Shown: in pieces, positions 14,960 through 23,903 of the stretch
How positions within the stretch are numbered: the stretch's first letter is position 1
How the letters are laid out: every line of letters begins with the position of its first letter
From: Bacteroidales bacterium UBA7569
GTDB taxonomy: Bacteria; Bacteroidota; Bacteroidia; Bacteroidales; Paludibacteraceae
NCBI GenBank assembly: GCA_002477945.1
Contig: DLLF01000031.1
Span: 1-38,407 of the forward strand
DNA: 38,407 bases
Direction of reading: 5' to 3'
Notes under the pieces: model-generated
The model's database searches: none
What the model was told of the DNA's origin: nothing
The model's input: the letters and a program-made list of their open reading frames with translations, nothing else
Made by a program: the position numbers and the translations under genes

Positions 14960-16039
14960 ATGAGGCGCAAAAGCATTTTAATCCTATTTTTATCGGTTGT
15001 CGGGCTGTCCTTTGGTCAGAAAGCACAGTTTCTGTACAACGTGGACTTTGCCACTTATTTTGACAACCGCGAATACAAACAACCCTACCAACGGGCGCAA
15101 ACCATCTTCGCCTTGCGTCTGTCTCCTGAAATAGGCGTGGGTTTGACAGACAAGGAGGGAGGGAAGCACCAAATCGTTGCGGGTTTACATTACACACAGC
15201 CTTTCGGCGGGAATTGGCGGAATTTACACGTCAATCCCATTGCCTTTTACCAATATGAGTACAAGGGTTTTTCGTTGCATTTCGGTGAGATACCTTACAA
15301 GCACTTCATCAGACAGTTGCCAGACTATCTGCGGTATGACTCCATTGCATACGCCTATCCCAACATACAAGGCGCACTGCTGCAATACCAATCACGGCGC
15401 GGCTACGTAGAATTCATGTGTGACTGGCGCGGGCTTCAGTCGCCCACACGCAGAGAAATGTTCCGTCTCACCATTGACGGAGAGTATTCCTATCAGCATC
15501 TCTTCCGTTACTTTGCAGGCGGTATCGCCCAACTCAACCACAAAGCCAATCATGCTCTGCCGACACCAAGAGAAGGAGTGGCAGACGATGCGTACATATC
15601 ACCGAACATAGGCGTTGATTTTGCGCCCCCTACCCCCTTGGACACTCTGTCGGTTCGCGCCCATTACATCTACGGATATCAGCGATACAGGGAAACAAAC
15701 ACGCTATATCAGCCGCAAGGTTTCATGCTTGAGTTTATGCTATCATGGCGTTTTCTAGGCATGAAGAACACCCTGTATGTCGGAGACAACCTGATGCCTT
15801 TGTACGGGATGTTCGGGACAGATCTGAACCAGGGAGACCCTTTCTACCAATCATCGCTATATAACCGTACAGACCTCTACATCTATTTAGTAAGAAAAGG
15901 ATTTGTCAACTGCTATTTTTCCTGGAATATGCACTATACTCCCCAAGGCGGGTTGCAGCACCAACAGCAACTCATTGCCTTGTTCAGTCTGGACGGGTTG
16001 CACAAAGAAAAGAAGTTGAGGTCACTATTTGACAAATAG
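14960..16039 (+). CDS. Predicted outer-membrane beta-barrel protein, unknown function
   Basis: A 359-residue protein with signal peptide MRRKSILILFLSVVGLSFG and a mature start QKAQFLYNVDFATYFDNREY. Repeated aromatic strand-like segments (FYQYEYKGFSLHFGEIPYKHF, YLVRKGFVNCYFSWNMHYTPQ) point to a barrel of about 16 strands; it does not end in an aromatic residue (LRSLFDK). I recall similar uncharacterised proteins in Bacteroides but know no function. The promoter is an exact consensus match and it diverges from an AraC-type regulator. Its 3' end forms half of a hairpin that also serves the convergent OPT gene. Confidence 0.65.
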   Translation: MRRKSILILFLSVVGLSFGQKAQFLYNVDFATYFDNREYKQPYQRAQTIFALRLSPEIGVGLTDKEGGKHQIVAGLHYTQPFGGNWRNLHVNPIAFYQYEYKGFSLHFGEIPYKHFIRQLPDYLRYDSIAYAYPNIQGALLQYQSRRGYVEFMCDWRGLQSPTRREMFRLTIDGEYSYQHLFRYFAGGIAQLNHKANHALPTPREGVADDAYISPNIGVDFAPPTPLDTLSVRAHYIYGYQRYRETNTLYQPQGFMLEFMLSWRFLGMKNTLYVGDNLMPLYGMFGTDLNQGDPFYQSSLYNRTDLYIYLVRKGFVNCYFSWNMHYTPQGGLQHQQQLIALFSLDGLHKEKKLRSLFDK

Positions 16040-16050
16040 ACCCCAACTTC
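16012..16050. terminator. Hairpin overlapping the stop codon, shared by convergent genes
   Basis: GAAGTTGAGGTC (16012-16023) pairs with GACCCCAACTTC (16039-16050) with one A/C mismatch, and CTATTTG / CAAATAG continue the stem inside. On the minus strand the hairpin is followed by a T-rich tail (TTTTCTTTG), so it suits the OPT transcript best. Confidence 0.7.
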
Positions 16051-16079
16051 CTGTTTATCTCAAGAAGAAATTCTCCCTA

Positions 16080-18026
16080 TCAGTTTTTCACACGCTTACC
16101 TGCCAAAACGAAATAGAGGACAAGGGCAATATATGCCACGAGCCCGATGAGTTGTGCAGCGGACGATGAAGCCCACGATTGCATATACCAATCGGCTCCT
16201 GCGAACTTCAGAATAGCACTCACAACCCCCATCAGCGCACCGCCGGCAATGAAACCGCTGGCTATGAGAGTGCCTTTCTCCTGCCGTTTTTGCGCCAACT
16301 CTTTGTCGGAGGTACGTTGCATCAGCCACGACACAAAACCACCTATGACAAGTGGAGTATTCAGTTGCAAAGGGATGAACATTCCGAGCGCGAATGCCAA
16401 CACCGGCACCCCCAGAAGATTGAGCAGCAAAGCCAACACAGCCCCGACTCCATAGAGCAACCATGGAGCACCCTGCCCCATCATAAGAGGTTCAATGACC
16501 GCCTCCATAGCATGGGCTTGAGGAGCAGCAAGGGCATTGTCCCCCATGAAACCATAGGTCTTATTGAGGACAATAATCACACCTCCCACCGTTGCGGCAC
16601 TGACAAGGGTTCCCAAGAACTTCCAAGTTTCCTGTTTACGCGGCGTGGTACCAACCCAATAACCAATCTTCAGATCGGTGATGAAACCGCCTGCCATACT
16701 GAGTGCGGTGCAGACGACACCTCCTATAACCATGCTCGCCACCATACCATCAGTCCCCTTCAATCCGACAGCCACCAGCACGACACTGGCAATAATGAGT
16801 GTCATAAGCGTCATACCACTGACAGGGTTGCTACCGACAATAGCAATAGCATTCGCCGCTACCGTAGTGAAAAGGAAAATGATAACCGTAGCAACAAGCC
16901 ATGCAATCAGAGACTGCCAGATATTATGTATCACACCCAACCAAAAGAAGAGGAGAACCAATACCAACGCCGCCACGATAGCAATCAACAGAAAGCGCAT
17001 AGACAGATCCCTATCGGTACGCAGACTCTGCTCCGCCACCTGCTTGCCTTTTCCTTTCAATTCTTTGGACGCCAGGCCGAGCGCCCCCTTGATAACACCC
17101 CAACTTTTCACAATACCAATAACACCCGCCATTGCAATGGCACCAATACCGATATAGCGTGCGTAGTTGGCAAATATCCATTGAGGGTCTTTGTCACTGA
17201 GCATAACGCTATCCACCGTCGTCATTCCCAACAACGGGATGAGGAACCACCATACAAACAGACTTCCGGCACAGATAATGGCAGCATATTTAAGTCCGAC
17301 AATATAGCCGAGGCCCAAGACTGCAGCACTCGTATTCACCGAGAATGTCAGTTTCCATTTTTGCGCAACAGCCTCACCGAAGGTTAGCATACGCGTGCTG
17401 AGGCTCTCCGTCCAAAGTCCGAAAGTGGATACAAGGAAATCGTAGAGTCCTCCTATTCCTGCCGCCCAAACAAGAGACTTTGCCTGTTTGCCTCCCGTTT
17501 CACCGCTGACAAGGACCTGTGTGGTTGCCGTTGCTTCGGGGAAAGGATATTTGCCGTGCATATCGCTGACAAAATACTTACGGAACGGTATCAGAAAAAG
17601 TATTCCCAAGCATCCGCCCAGAAGGCTGGAACAAAAGACTTGCATGAAGTTGACCGTTATGTCGGGATGTTTGGCTTGCAAGATATAAAGTGCAGGGAGG
17701 GTAAAGATCGCCCCTGCCACTATCACTCCGGAAGAGGCACCAATGCTTTGGATAATCACATTCTCTCCGAGTGCATTTTTGCGTTTCATCGAAGAAGACA
17801 ACCCTACGGCAATAATAGCAATCGGTATTGCTGCCTCGAATACCTGCCCGACTTTCAGTCCGAGATAAGCCGAAGCGGCCGAGAAAACAATCGCCATCAA
17901 AACCCCCATCAGTACTGAATAGGGCGTCACTTCATTGGGATTATCTTCCGGCGAGAGTATAGGTTTGTACTTTTCCCCTTCTTTCAGGGGACGATTTGCA
18001 TTTTCAGGAAGTTGAATTTTTGCCAT
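16080..18026 (-). CDS. OPT-family oligopeptide transporter
   Basis: A 648-residue inner-membrane protein with about 15 hydrophobic segments. The N-terminal part EVTPYSVLMGVLMAIVFSAASAYLGLKVGQVFEAAIPIAI and NALGENVIIQSIGASSGVIVAG are hallmarks of the bacterial OPT group; KYPFPEATATTQVL, NPVSGMTLMTLI and the C-terminal GVPVLAFALGMFIPLQLNTP fit too. Substrates of OPT proteins are oligopeptides or metal chelates; the bacterial group is poorly characterised. It has its own exact promoter at 18071-18102, divergent from the CoA-transferase gene, and ends in the shared hairpin at 16012-16050. Confidence 0.93.
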   Translation of the reverse strand: MAKIQLPENANRPLKEGEKYKPILSPEDNPNEVTPYSVLMGVLMAIVFSAASAYLGLKVGQVFEAAIPIAIIAVGLSSSMKRKNALGENVIIQSIGASSGVIVAGAIFTLPALYILQAKHPDITVNFMQVFCSSLLGGCLGILFLIPFRKYFVSDMHGKYPFPEATATTQVLVSGETGGKQAKSLVWAAGIGGLYDFLVSTFGLWTESLSTRMLTFGEAVAQKWKLTFSVNTSAAVLGLGYIVGLKYAAIICAGSLFVWWFLIPLLGMTTVDSVMLSDKDPQWIFANYARYIGIGAIAMAGVIGIVKSWGVIKGALGLASKELKGKGKQVAEQSLRTDRDLSMRFLLIAIVAALVLVLLFFWLGVIHNIWQSLIAWLVATVIIFLFTTVAANAIAIVGSNPVSGMTLMTLIIASVVLVAVGLKGTDGMVASMVIGGVVCTALSMAGGFITDLKIGYWVGTTPRKQETWKFLGTLVSAATVGGVIIVLNKTYGFMGDNALAAPQAHAMEAVIEPLMMGQGAPWLLYGVGAVLALLLNLLGVPVLAFALGMFIPLQLNTPLVIGGFVSWLMQRTSDKELAQKRQEKGTLIASGFIAGGALMGVVSAILKFAGADWYMQSWASSSAAQLIGLVAYIALVLYFVLAGKRVKN

Positions 18027-18070
18027 ACAATATCAGTCTTATACTTACATTCAAATTAAAACAGCAACGG

Positions 18071-18102
18071 CAAAGTTAGTATAAATCCTGCAAACCGACA
18101 AA
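18071..18102 (-). promoter_or_regulatory. Promoter of the OPT transporter gene
   Basis: Minus strand TTTG (18099-18102), 20 bp, TAACTTTG (18071-18078): exact consensus, leader about 38 nt. Confidence 0.85.
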
Positions 18103-18146
18103 CAGCCTGCATATAAGCCTCCGGCGACCTGCGATGGGGTCGTTGA

Positions 18147-18178
18147 TTTGTGTATATGGGAAAGTTGGTGTATCTTTG
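18147..18178 (+). promoter_or_regulatory. Promoter of the CoA-transferase gene
   Basis: TTTG (18147-18150), 20 bp, TATCTTTG (18171-18178): exact consensus. It puts transcription start near 18185 and so supports translation from 18228, not from the upstream ATG at 18186. Confidence 0.85.
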
Positions 18179-18227
18179 CGCATAGTTGAACCATTGCTTA
18201 TCAATTTATCTAATACAACATATAATT

Positions 18228-19718
18228 ATGTACAAGTACATGACAGCCGCTGAGGCGGCTGAGTTTATTGAGAATGGTGATGTAGTAGGTTTCGGCGGTT
18301 TCACGCCAGCCGGCGCACCGAAAGAGGTGCCAACCGCCATTGCTCATCGTGCAGAGGCGTTCCACGCTGCAGGGAAAGAGTTCAAGATTGGTATTTACAC
18401 AGGTGCCAGCACGGGAGACAGTTGCGACGGTATGCTGGCTCGTGCGCACGCCATATTGTTCCGCACGCCTTATCAGTCAAACAAGGATCTCCGTACGGAG
18501 ATTAACAATCAGGATGCACAATACTTCGACATGCACCTTTCACATTTGGCGCAGGAACTGCGTTATGGTTTCCTGCCAAAGCCCAAGTTTGCCATTGTGG
18601 AAGCCTGCGAAGTGACAGCAGACGGAGAAATTGTTCCGACAGCAGGTGTAGGTATTATGCCGACTATTTGCCATTTGGCTGACCATATCATTGTGGAACT
18701 GAACGAAGCGATGCCTGCTTGCATGCGTGGTATGCATGATATATACGAGCCTCTTGACCCGCCTATGCGCAGAGAGATACCCATCTACAAAGTCAGTGAC
18801 CGAATCGGCAGCGACTGCATCAAAGTGAATCCCAAGAAAATCATCGGTATCGTAAAGACCAACCGTCCGAACGAGGTAGGCAAGTTTGCCGAACTGGACG
18901 CCACCACGGCACAGATCGGTGCCAATGTTGCCTTGTTCTTGGAAAACGAAATCAAAGCAGGAAGAATACCGAAGACCTTCCTTCCTATTCAATCGGGTGT
19001 CGGGAACATCGCCAACGCCGTGTTGGGAGCCCTGGGAGAGAACCCTCATATCCCTGCATTTGACATGTACACCGAAGTGATACAAGATGCAGTGGTAGGG
19101 CTGATGAAGGAGGGACATGTACGATTTGCCTCGGGTTGCTCGTTGACGGTGGGTGCCGAGAAGTTGCAAGACATCATAGATCATATTGATTTCTTCCGCG
19201 ACAAAATTGTTTTGCGTCCTCAGGAGATCTCGAACAATCCCGAAGTGGCACGTCGTTTAGGGTTGATTACCATCAATACCGCCCTGGAGGCAGATATATA
19301 CGGCAACATAAACTCGACCCATGTATTAGGGACAAAGATGATGAACGGTATAGGCGGCAGCGGTGACTTCACCCGCAATGCTTACATCAGCATCTTTACC
19401 ACCCCGAGTACAGCCAAGGGCGGTGCGATATCGTCTTTTGTTCCAATGGTTTCCCACCTTGACCACTCGGAGCACTCGGTAAAGGTCATCATCACCGAGC
19501 AAGGTATAGCAGACCTGCGCGGCAAGAGCCCGATACAACGCGCAGAATGCATCATCGAAAACTGTGTATCACCAGACTACAAACCATTGCTTCGAGAATA
19601 TCTGTCGCTATGCAAGAAATCGCATACTCCTCATAATCTGGCTATTTCTACGGCCATGCATCGTGAGTTTGCCAAATCGGGCAACATGCTCAATACGAAA
19701 TTTGAGGAATATCTGTAA
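18228..19718 (+). CDS. Acetyl-CoA hydrolase / succinyl-CoA:acetate CoA-transferase family
   Basis: A 496-residue cytoplasmic enzyme. MTAAEAAEFIENGDVVGFGGFTPAGAPKEVP is the usual N-terminus; MYTEVIQDAVVGLM carries the glutamate that forms the acyl-enzyme intermediate in characterised homologues; GTKMMNGIGGSGDFTRNAYISIF and ITEQGIADLRGKSP are the conserved C-terminal motifs. Such enzymes move CoA between acetate and acyl-CoAs and fit the succinate/propionate/acetate fermentation of Bacteroidales, alongside PEPCK. The start at 18228 (MYKYM) follows from the promoter; MTAAEA at 18240 is also possible. A strong terminator follows. Whether transferase or hydrolase activity dominates cannot be read from the sequence. 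Confidence 0.92.
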   Translation: MYKYMTAAEAAEFIENGDVVGFGGFTPAGAPKEVPTAIAHRAEAFHAAGKEFKIGIYTGASTGDSCDGMLARAHAILFRTPYQSNKDLRTEINNQDAQYFDMHLSHLAQELRYGFLPKPKFAIVEACEVTADGEIVPTAGVGIMPTICHLADHIIVELNEAMPACMRGMHDIYEPLDPPMRREIPIYKVSDRIGSDCIKVNPKKIIGIVKTNRPNEVGKFAELDATTAQIGANVALFLENEIKAGRIPKTFLPIQSGVGNIANAVLGALGENPHIPAFDMYTEVIQDAVVGLMKEGHVRFASGCSLTVGAEKLQDIIDHIDFFRDKIVLRPQEISNNPEVARRLGLITINTALEADIYGNINSTHVLGTKMMNGIGGSGDFTRNAYISIFTTPSTAKGGAISSFVPMVSHLDHSEHSVKVIITEQGIADLRGKSPIQRAECIIENCVSPDYKPLLREYLSLCKKSHTPHNLAISTAMHREFAKSGNMLNTKFEEYL

Positions 19719-19744
19719 GGAACAGATTATTCATACAATACAGG

Positions 19745-19785
19745 AAACGGACCGCCAAAGAAGATGTTTGGCAGTCCGTTTTTCT
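19745..19785 (+). terminator. Intrinsic terminator of the CoA-transferase gene
   Basis: AAACGGAC (19745-19752) pairs with GTCCGTTT (19774-19781) and, after one mismatch, GCCAAA pairs with TTTGGC, loop GAAGATG; a T-rich tail follows (TTTTTCTTT). Confidence 0.88.
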
Positions 19786-19890
19786 TTGGTCTGCGTTTTA
19801 TTGATTATATTGAAACAATCGCATATTGAGAGATACAGTATTTACGATTTGAAAATTCACAATATATGGTTTTCATCTTACCACTCTCCC

Positions 19891-19929
19891 GTTGAGGTGT
19901 CGATGAGGTCGGCTTGAGGTCTCGTAAGT
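19891..19929 (+). repeat. 11-bp tandem repeat, copy C (three units plus tail)
   Basis: GTTGAGGTGTC / GATGAGGTCGG / CTTGAGGTCTC, then GTAAGT; 35 of 39 bases match copy A. It lies between two converging transcription units, outside both terminators. Confidence 0.85.
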
Positions 19930-20107
19930 TCTATGAATCGCTACACATTCACAAAAGGAACTGTCATCTTTTTTCAACAAAGAAGAAGGAATATGGATAT
20001 TGTCCGAATGCAACAATACAACGATATGCCGTATAATCAGATATTTACCACCAACAAAGAGAGAGAGTTCCACCGGTTTGGCAGAACTCTCCTGTACTTT
20101 ATTACTA

Positions 20108-20130
20108 TCAAGAACGGTAAGCGTTCTTGA
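20108..20130 (-). terminator. Hairpin after secDF
   Basis: TCAAGAACG (20108-20116), loop GTAAG, CGTTCTTGA (20122-20130), perfect 9-bp stem, 6 nt past the secDF stop. No strong T-tract on the minus strand. Confidence 0.6.
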
Positions 20131-20136
20131 AGGCCA

Positions 20137-23100
20137 CTATTTCTTCAACGCTGCTTTTTTCGCTTTACGTTTTGCAATAGCCTCCTGAATATCATAAGCA
20201 AGAGGAACTGCGATGAACAAGGTTGAGTAAGTACCAATAATAACACCCAACATCAAAGCGAAGACAAAGCCTCGTATGGTTTCTCCACCAAAGATGAAAA
20301 TAGCCAACAGGACGACAAACGTTGACATAGAAGTTGAGAAGGTACGACTCAATGTTGCATTGAGCGCCTCATTGATCTTACTACGACGATCACGCTTCGG
20401 ATACAAGGTGTTGTACTCACGGATACGGTCGAAGACAACCACGGTATCGTTGATAGAATAACCAATAATGGTCAATATGGCGGCAATGAACGACTGGTCA
20501 ATCTCCATAGAGAAAGGCATGATCTTCCACAGCAGAGCATACATACCCAGAATGATTACCGTATCGTGTGCCAAACCTGCCAATGCACCGATAGAGAATG
20601 AGAAGTTGCGGAACCGAATGAAAATATACAATGCAATGATAATCAATGCAATGATAATAGACCACACCGCCGAAGTCTTGATATCGTCAGCAATGGAAGG
20701 ACCTACTTTCTGACTCTGCATAATACCGATTGTATCGTCAACCTGCGTGGAGAGGAAACGCTCGGGAGTGACATCGTCAGCCAAGAAAGGCTTGCAACCT
20801 TCGTAAATCATTGCTTCGATTTGGTCTTCGAAATCTTCACTATCATTATGGATACCGAAGTTGGTAGAGATACGCACTTGATTCTCGGAACCAATGGTAA
20901 TGACATTGAGAGAATAGGTCTCATTATCCTCCAGCGAAGCCTTGAATACATCATCCAAAGAAGCCTTTACATCCTGCGTATTGACCGGTTCGGCGAAACG
21001 CACGATATAGTTGCGTCCACCCGAGAAATCAATACCAAAGTTCAGTTCACTCTGCAATGCGCCAGGGATAAGACCCAAGATACTGATAATAATAAGAGCA
21101 CCAGAGATTCCATAACCCCAGAAACGCTTCCCGATGAAGTTGATATTAAGACCACGGAACCATTTTTTGGTGATGGCAGTAGTGAACGGCAGTTCTTTTG
21201 CTTTTTTGCTTTCCGCATAGCGTTCCAAGAGCAGACGGCTGATGAAGACCGCGGTGAGGAATGAAGATACAATACCAATCATCAAGGTAACGGCAAAACC
21301 ACGAATAGGTCCGGTACCGAAGACAGCGAGAACGACACCCGTCAGGAACGTGGTTACGTTGGCGTCAATAATGGCAGATATTGCATTTGAGTAACCATCC
21401 TGAATGGCTTTCTTCATCAGTTTACCGGCAGCCATCTCCTCACGGATACGCTCATAGATAAGCACGTTGGCATCAACAGCCATACCCATTGTGAGGACGA
21501 TACCCGCAATACCAGAAAGCGTAAGCACCGCATTGAAAGAAGCAAGGATACCTAACAAGAGGAAGACGTTACACAACAGGGCAATATCGGCAATGATACC
21601 AGGTATGAGACCATAGTAAAAAATCATATAGAGGAGCACCAAGCAGAAGGCAATGATGAAACTTATAAATCCATCATGGATGGCTTTCTGCCCCAAAGAA
21701 GGTCCTACTACGTCCTCCTGAATAATCTTGGCAGGGGCAGGCATCTTACCTGACTTCAGCGTATTTGCCAAGTCTTTTGCCTCTTCTACCGTGAAGTTAC
21801 CCGTAATCTGCGAGTTGCCACCCGTAATTTCGTTCTGTACCGTCGGGAAGGAATAGACATATCCATCCAAAACGATAGCAATGGACTTGCCTATATTCTC
21901 CTTTGTGATACGCGCCCACGCCTTGGCACCTTCTGCATTCATAGACATGGAGACATTGGCATAAGCGCTTGTTTGACCGAAATCGGCACGTGCATCGGTG
22001 ATGACATCTCCTTCAAGAGAGGCACGCCCGTCACGGTTGACTTTCTTCAAAGCAACAAGTTGGAAAACCGTACCCGCCTCGTCAAGTGCTTTAACCGTCC
22101 AGCACAGCTTCAAGTCGCGCGGCAGGATGCTCTTTGCCAACTGAGAGGAAAGCATTTGGTTTACAGCAGCAGTATCGGTATAGAGGACAGTACCTACCAC
22201 AGGACCACGATAAGCACGTCCCGAAGCATCCACGCTCGGATTGAGGACAGCAAACAGAGGATTGGCTTTCTTATATTTCTCAAGGGCTTCGGTCTGATTG
22301 TCCTCTTCGGGAGCAGTTTGCTGAAGGAGACTGTCAATACCGGCAACCGCATCTTTGGTTTCCGTATCTGCGACAACATCATCAGTTTGCTCATCTACCG
22401 ACTCCGAAGCAGCCTCGGTGGTTGCATTCAGTTTTGCGATCTCACTATTCAGTTGCATCAACTGCGGAAGGAGTTCGCTCAAGTCATAGGTTTCCCAGAA
22501 TTCCAGATTGGCAGTACCTTGCAACAATTTACGAACACGCTCAGGCTCCTTAATACCCGGTAGTTCAATCAAGATACGACCGGCTTGATCCAAGCGCTGG
22601 ATGTTGGGTTGAACAACACCAAAACGGTCGATACGTGTACGCAGCACGTTGAAAGAATTGCTGATAGCATCGTTTACTTCATTGCGAATAACCTTTTCCA
22701 CCTCCTCATTGGAAGAAGTGGTTGTCACCTTATCTTTCAGTTCATAGGTAGAGAAAACGGTTGCCAACTGGGCGCCCGGATCCACTTCTTTGAAAGCGTT
22801 GATGAAGAGAGTTACGAAGTCGTCCGTACTACCTTTCTGACGTTCTTGAGCCAATGCCATCGCTTTCTGGAAATTCGGCGATTCATTGTACCCGGACAAC
22901 GCCTTGAGAATGTCCGGAACAGACACTTCCATCGTTACGTTCATACCGCCCTTGAGGTCCAAACCCAAGTTAATCTCTTTTTCGCGGCATTCTTTCAGGG
23001 TGTAACCCAGCCATACTTTCTCGCTCGCTACGGAGTCGAGATATTGGTTTTCCCGCATTTTGTCGCCATTAGCATACTCCACCGCTTTTTTGTTGTAGTG

Positions 23101-23187
23101 GGTAGTTACGCACGTAAATGACAGATAAAACGCACATACCAACGCAAGGCACACCGCCAAAATTCTGACAAGTCCTTTGTTTTGCAT
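20137..23187 (-). CDS. secDF: Fused protein-export subunit SecDF
   Basis: A 1016-residue inner-membrane protein that helps SecYEG drive protein export with the proton motive force. The SecD half has an N-terminal membrane segment, LGLDLKGGMNVTMEV (about 73-87), a long periplasmic domain with a low-complexity acidic insert (ATTEAASESVDEQTDDVVADTETKD), GRILIELPGIKEPERV and IVLTMGMAVDANVLIYERIREE. The SecF half begins near LNFGIDFSGGRNYIVRF and ends with TIIGYSINDTVVVFDRIREY and a basic tail. Fusion of SecD and SecF is normal in Bacteroidetes and the length is typical. It is a single-gene unit with its own promoter (23259-23289). Confidence 0.96.
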   Translation of the reverse strand: MQNKGLVRILAVCLALVCAFYLSFTCVTTHYNKKAVEYANGDKMRENQYLDSVASEKVWLGYTLKECREKEINLGLDLKGGMNVTMEVSVPDILKALSGYNESPNFQKAMALAQERQKGSTDDFVTLFINAFKEVDPGAQLATVFSTYELKDKVTTTSSNEEVEKVIRNEVNDAISNSFNVLRTRIDRFGVVQPNIQRLDQAGRILIELPGIKEPERVRKLLQGTANLEFWETYDLSELLPQLMQLNSEIAKLNATTEAASESVDEQTDDVVADTETKDAVAGIDSLLQQTAPEEDNQTEALEKYKKANPLFAVLNPSVDASGRAYRGPVVGTVLYTDTAAVNQMLSSQLAKSILPRDLKLCWTVKALDEAGTVFQLVALKKVNRDGRASLEGDVITDARADFGQTSAYANVSMSMNAEGAKAWARITKENIGKSIAIVLDGYVYSFPTVQNEITGGNSQITGNFTVEEAKDLANTLKSGKMPAPAKIIQEDVVGPSLGQKAIHDGFISFIIAFCLVLLYMIFYYGLIPGIIADIALLCNVFLLLGILASFNAVLTLSGIAGIVLTMGMAVDANVLIYERIREEMAAGKLMKKAIQDGYSNAISAIIDANVTTFLTGVVLAVFGTGPIRGFAVTLMIGIVSSFLTAVFISRLLLERYAESKKAKELPFTTAITKKWFRGLNINFIGKRFWGYGISGALIIISILGLIPGALQSELNFGIDFSGGRNYIVRFAEPVNTQDVKASLDDVFKASLEDNETYSLNVITIGSENQVRISTNFGIHNDSEDFEDQIEAMIYEGCKPFLADDVTPERFLSTQVDDTIGIMQSQKVGPSIADDIKTSAVWSIIIALIIIALYIFIRFRNFSFSIGALAGLAHDTVIILGMYALLWKIMPFSMEIDQSFIAAILTIIGYSINDTVVVFDRIREYNTLYPKRDRRSKINEALNATLSRTFSTSMSTFVVLLAIFIFGGETIRGFVFALMLGVIIGTYSTLFIAVPLAYDIQEAIAKRKAKKAALKK

Positions 23188-23258
23188 AGTCTTATTTTTT
23201 GATTATTATATTATTCACCAATGTTCCTGTTTATTAGGACATACGCACAAATAGTCCG

Positions 23259-23289
23259 CAAAGATACTATATTTTTCCGATAACAGAAA
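23259..23289 (-). promoter_or_regulatory. Promoter of secDF
   Basis: Minus strand TTTC (23286-23289), 19 bp, TATCTTTG (23259-23266). The -7 box is exact; leader about 65 nt. Confidence 0.65.
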
Positions 23290-23371
23290 AATGTGTCCTC
23301 ATTTTTCACAAAAAAGCCACCTATTCAGATAACAAAGAACACCTGACAGCGTATCAGGTTCAAGCACGAAC

Positions 23372-23401
23372 AAAAGAGACATCCCTAAAAGATATCTCTT
23401 T
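23372..23401 (-). terminator. Intrinsic terminator of the initiator tRNA
   Basis: Minus strand AAAGAGATATC (23401-23391), loop TTTTAGG, GATGTCTCTTT (23383-23373) with one G-U pair, then TTTTG. It lies 10 nt past the tRNA 3' end. Confidence 0.82.
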
Positions 23402-23411
23402 ATTCACTCTG

Positions 23412-23483
23412 TTGCGGAGGGCGGGATCGAACCACCGGCCTTCAGGTTATGAGCCTGACGAGCTACCACTGCTCTACTCCGCG
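23412..23483 (-). tRNA. Initiator tRNA-Met (anticodon CAT)
   Basis: A 72-nt cloverleaf with acceptor CGCGGAG / CTCCGCA, D arm GAGC / GCTC, anticodon loop CTCATAA, T arm GGTGG / CCGCC with TTCGATC. The initiator hallmarks are the C1-A72 mismatch and the A11-U24 pair. CCA is not encoded. The anticodon stem is UCAGG / CCUGA, so the usual three consecutive G-C pairs are reduced to two (A29-U41). It has its own promoter and terminator. Confidence 0.93.
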
Positions 23484-23511
23484 ATAATATCTCCGAATCG
23501 GAAATCGTTTG

Positions 23512-23543
23512 CAAAGGTACAACCTTTCTCCGGAATATGCAAG
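23512..23543 (-). promoter_or_regulatory. Promoter of the initiator tRNA gene
   Basis: Minus strand CTTG (23540-23543), 20 bp, TACCTTTG (23512-23519). One mismatch in the -33 box. Confidence 0.65.
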
Positions 23544-23557
23544 AGTTTGGCGAAAAA

Positions 23558-23791
23558 TTATTTTGTCTGCAAAGAATCAAGGACGTCTTTTGCTTTTGCA
23601 GCGTCCTTTTCAAAGAGATGCAGTTGTACTCCTCCGACAGCGGAGGTGCCATAGAGCGGGTATAACTGCGCAAAACATTCATTCGCAAGAAAGCATGATA
23701 TGCCATTCTGTTCCAATATGTTTCTGGCTGTCCATGCCTCAGGAAGAGTGGCATACGTGCGAAAAAGGATTATTTTGTCTTGATCATTCAT
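23558..23791 (-). CDS. DUF2007-like small protein
   Basis: A 77-residue protein, MNDQDKIILFRTYATLPEAWTARNILEQNGISCFLANE to DVLDSLQTK. The pattern 'hydrophobic strand, xxEAxxARxxLExxGI, strand' with a C-terminal helix matches the DUF2007 (putative signal-transducing) family. No function is established. An in-frame ATG 18 nt further upstream (23809) is possible; I prefer 23791 because homologues begin here. No clear promoter of its own is seen. Confidence 0.7.
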   Translation of the reverse strand: MNDQDKIILFRTYATLPEAWTARNILEQNGISCFLANECFAQLYPLYGTSAVGGVQLHLFEKDAAKAKDVLDSLQTK

Positions 23792-23903
23792 TCTCGGATT
23801 ATATTTCAAAACAGATACTTCTCAGCAAATCATATTATTCAGCGAAAAGCGGCAAACCACCGGTAAGACACGGGTATCTGCAGTCTTGAAAGTTCACCTC
23901 AGG

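Larger units (their letters stand above)
19719..20136. other. Intergenic block of 418 bp between convergent genes
   Basis: Holds the CoA-transferase terminator, repeat copy C (19891-19929) and the secDF terminator-like hairpin (20108-20130). The rest is A/T-rich without a recognisable gene. Confidence 0.75.

Noticed and set aside
16179..17387. Plus-strand reading frame of 402 codons, rich in His, Asn and Thr
   Set aside because: Antisense to the OPT transporter; the odd composition is the reverse complement of membrane-segment codons.
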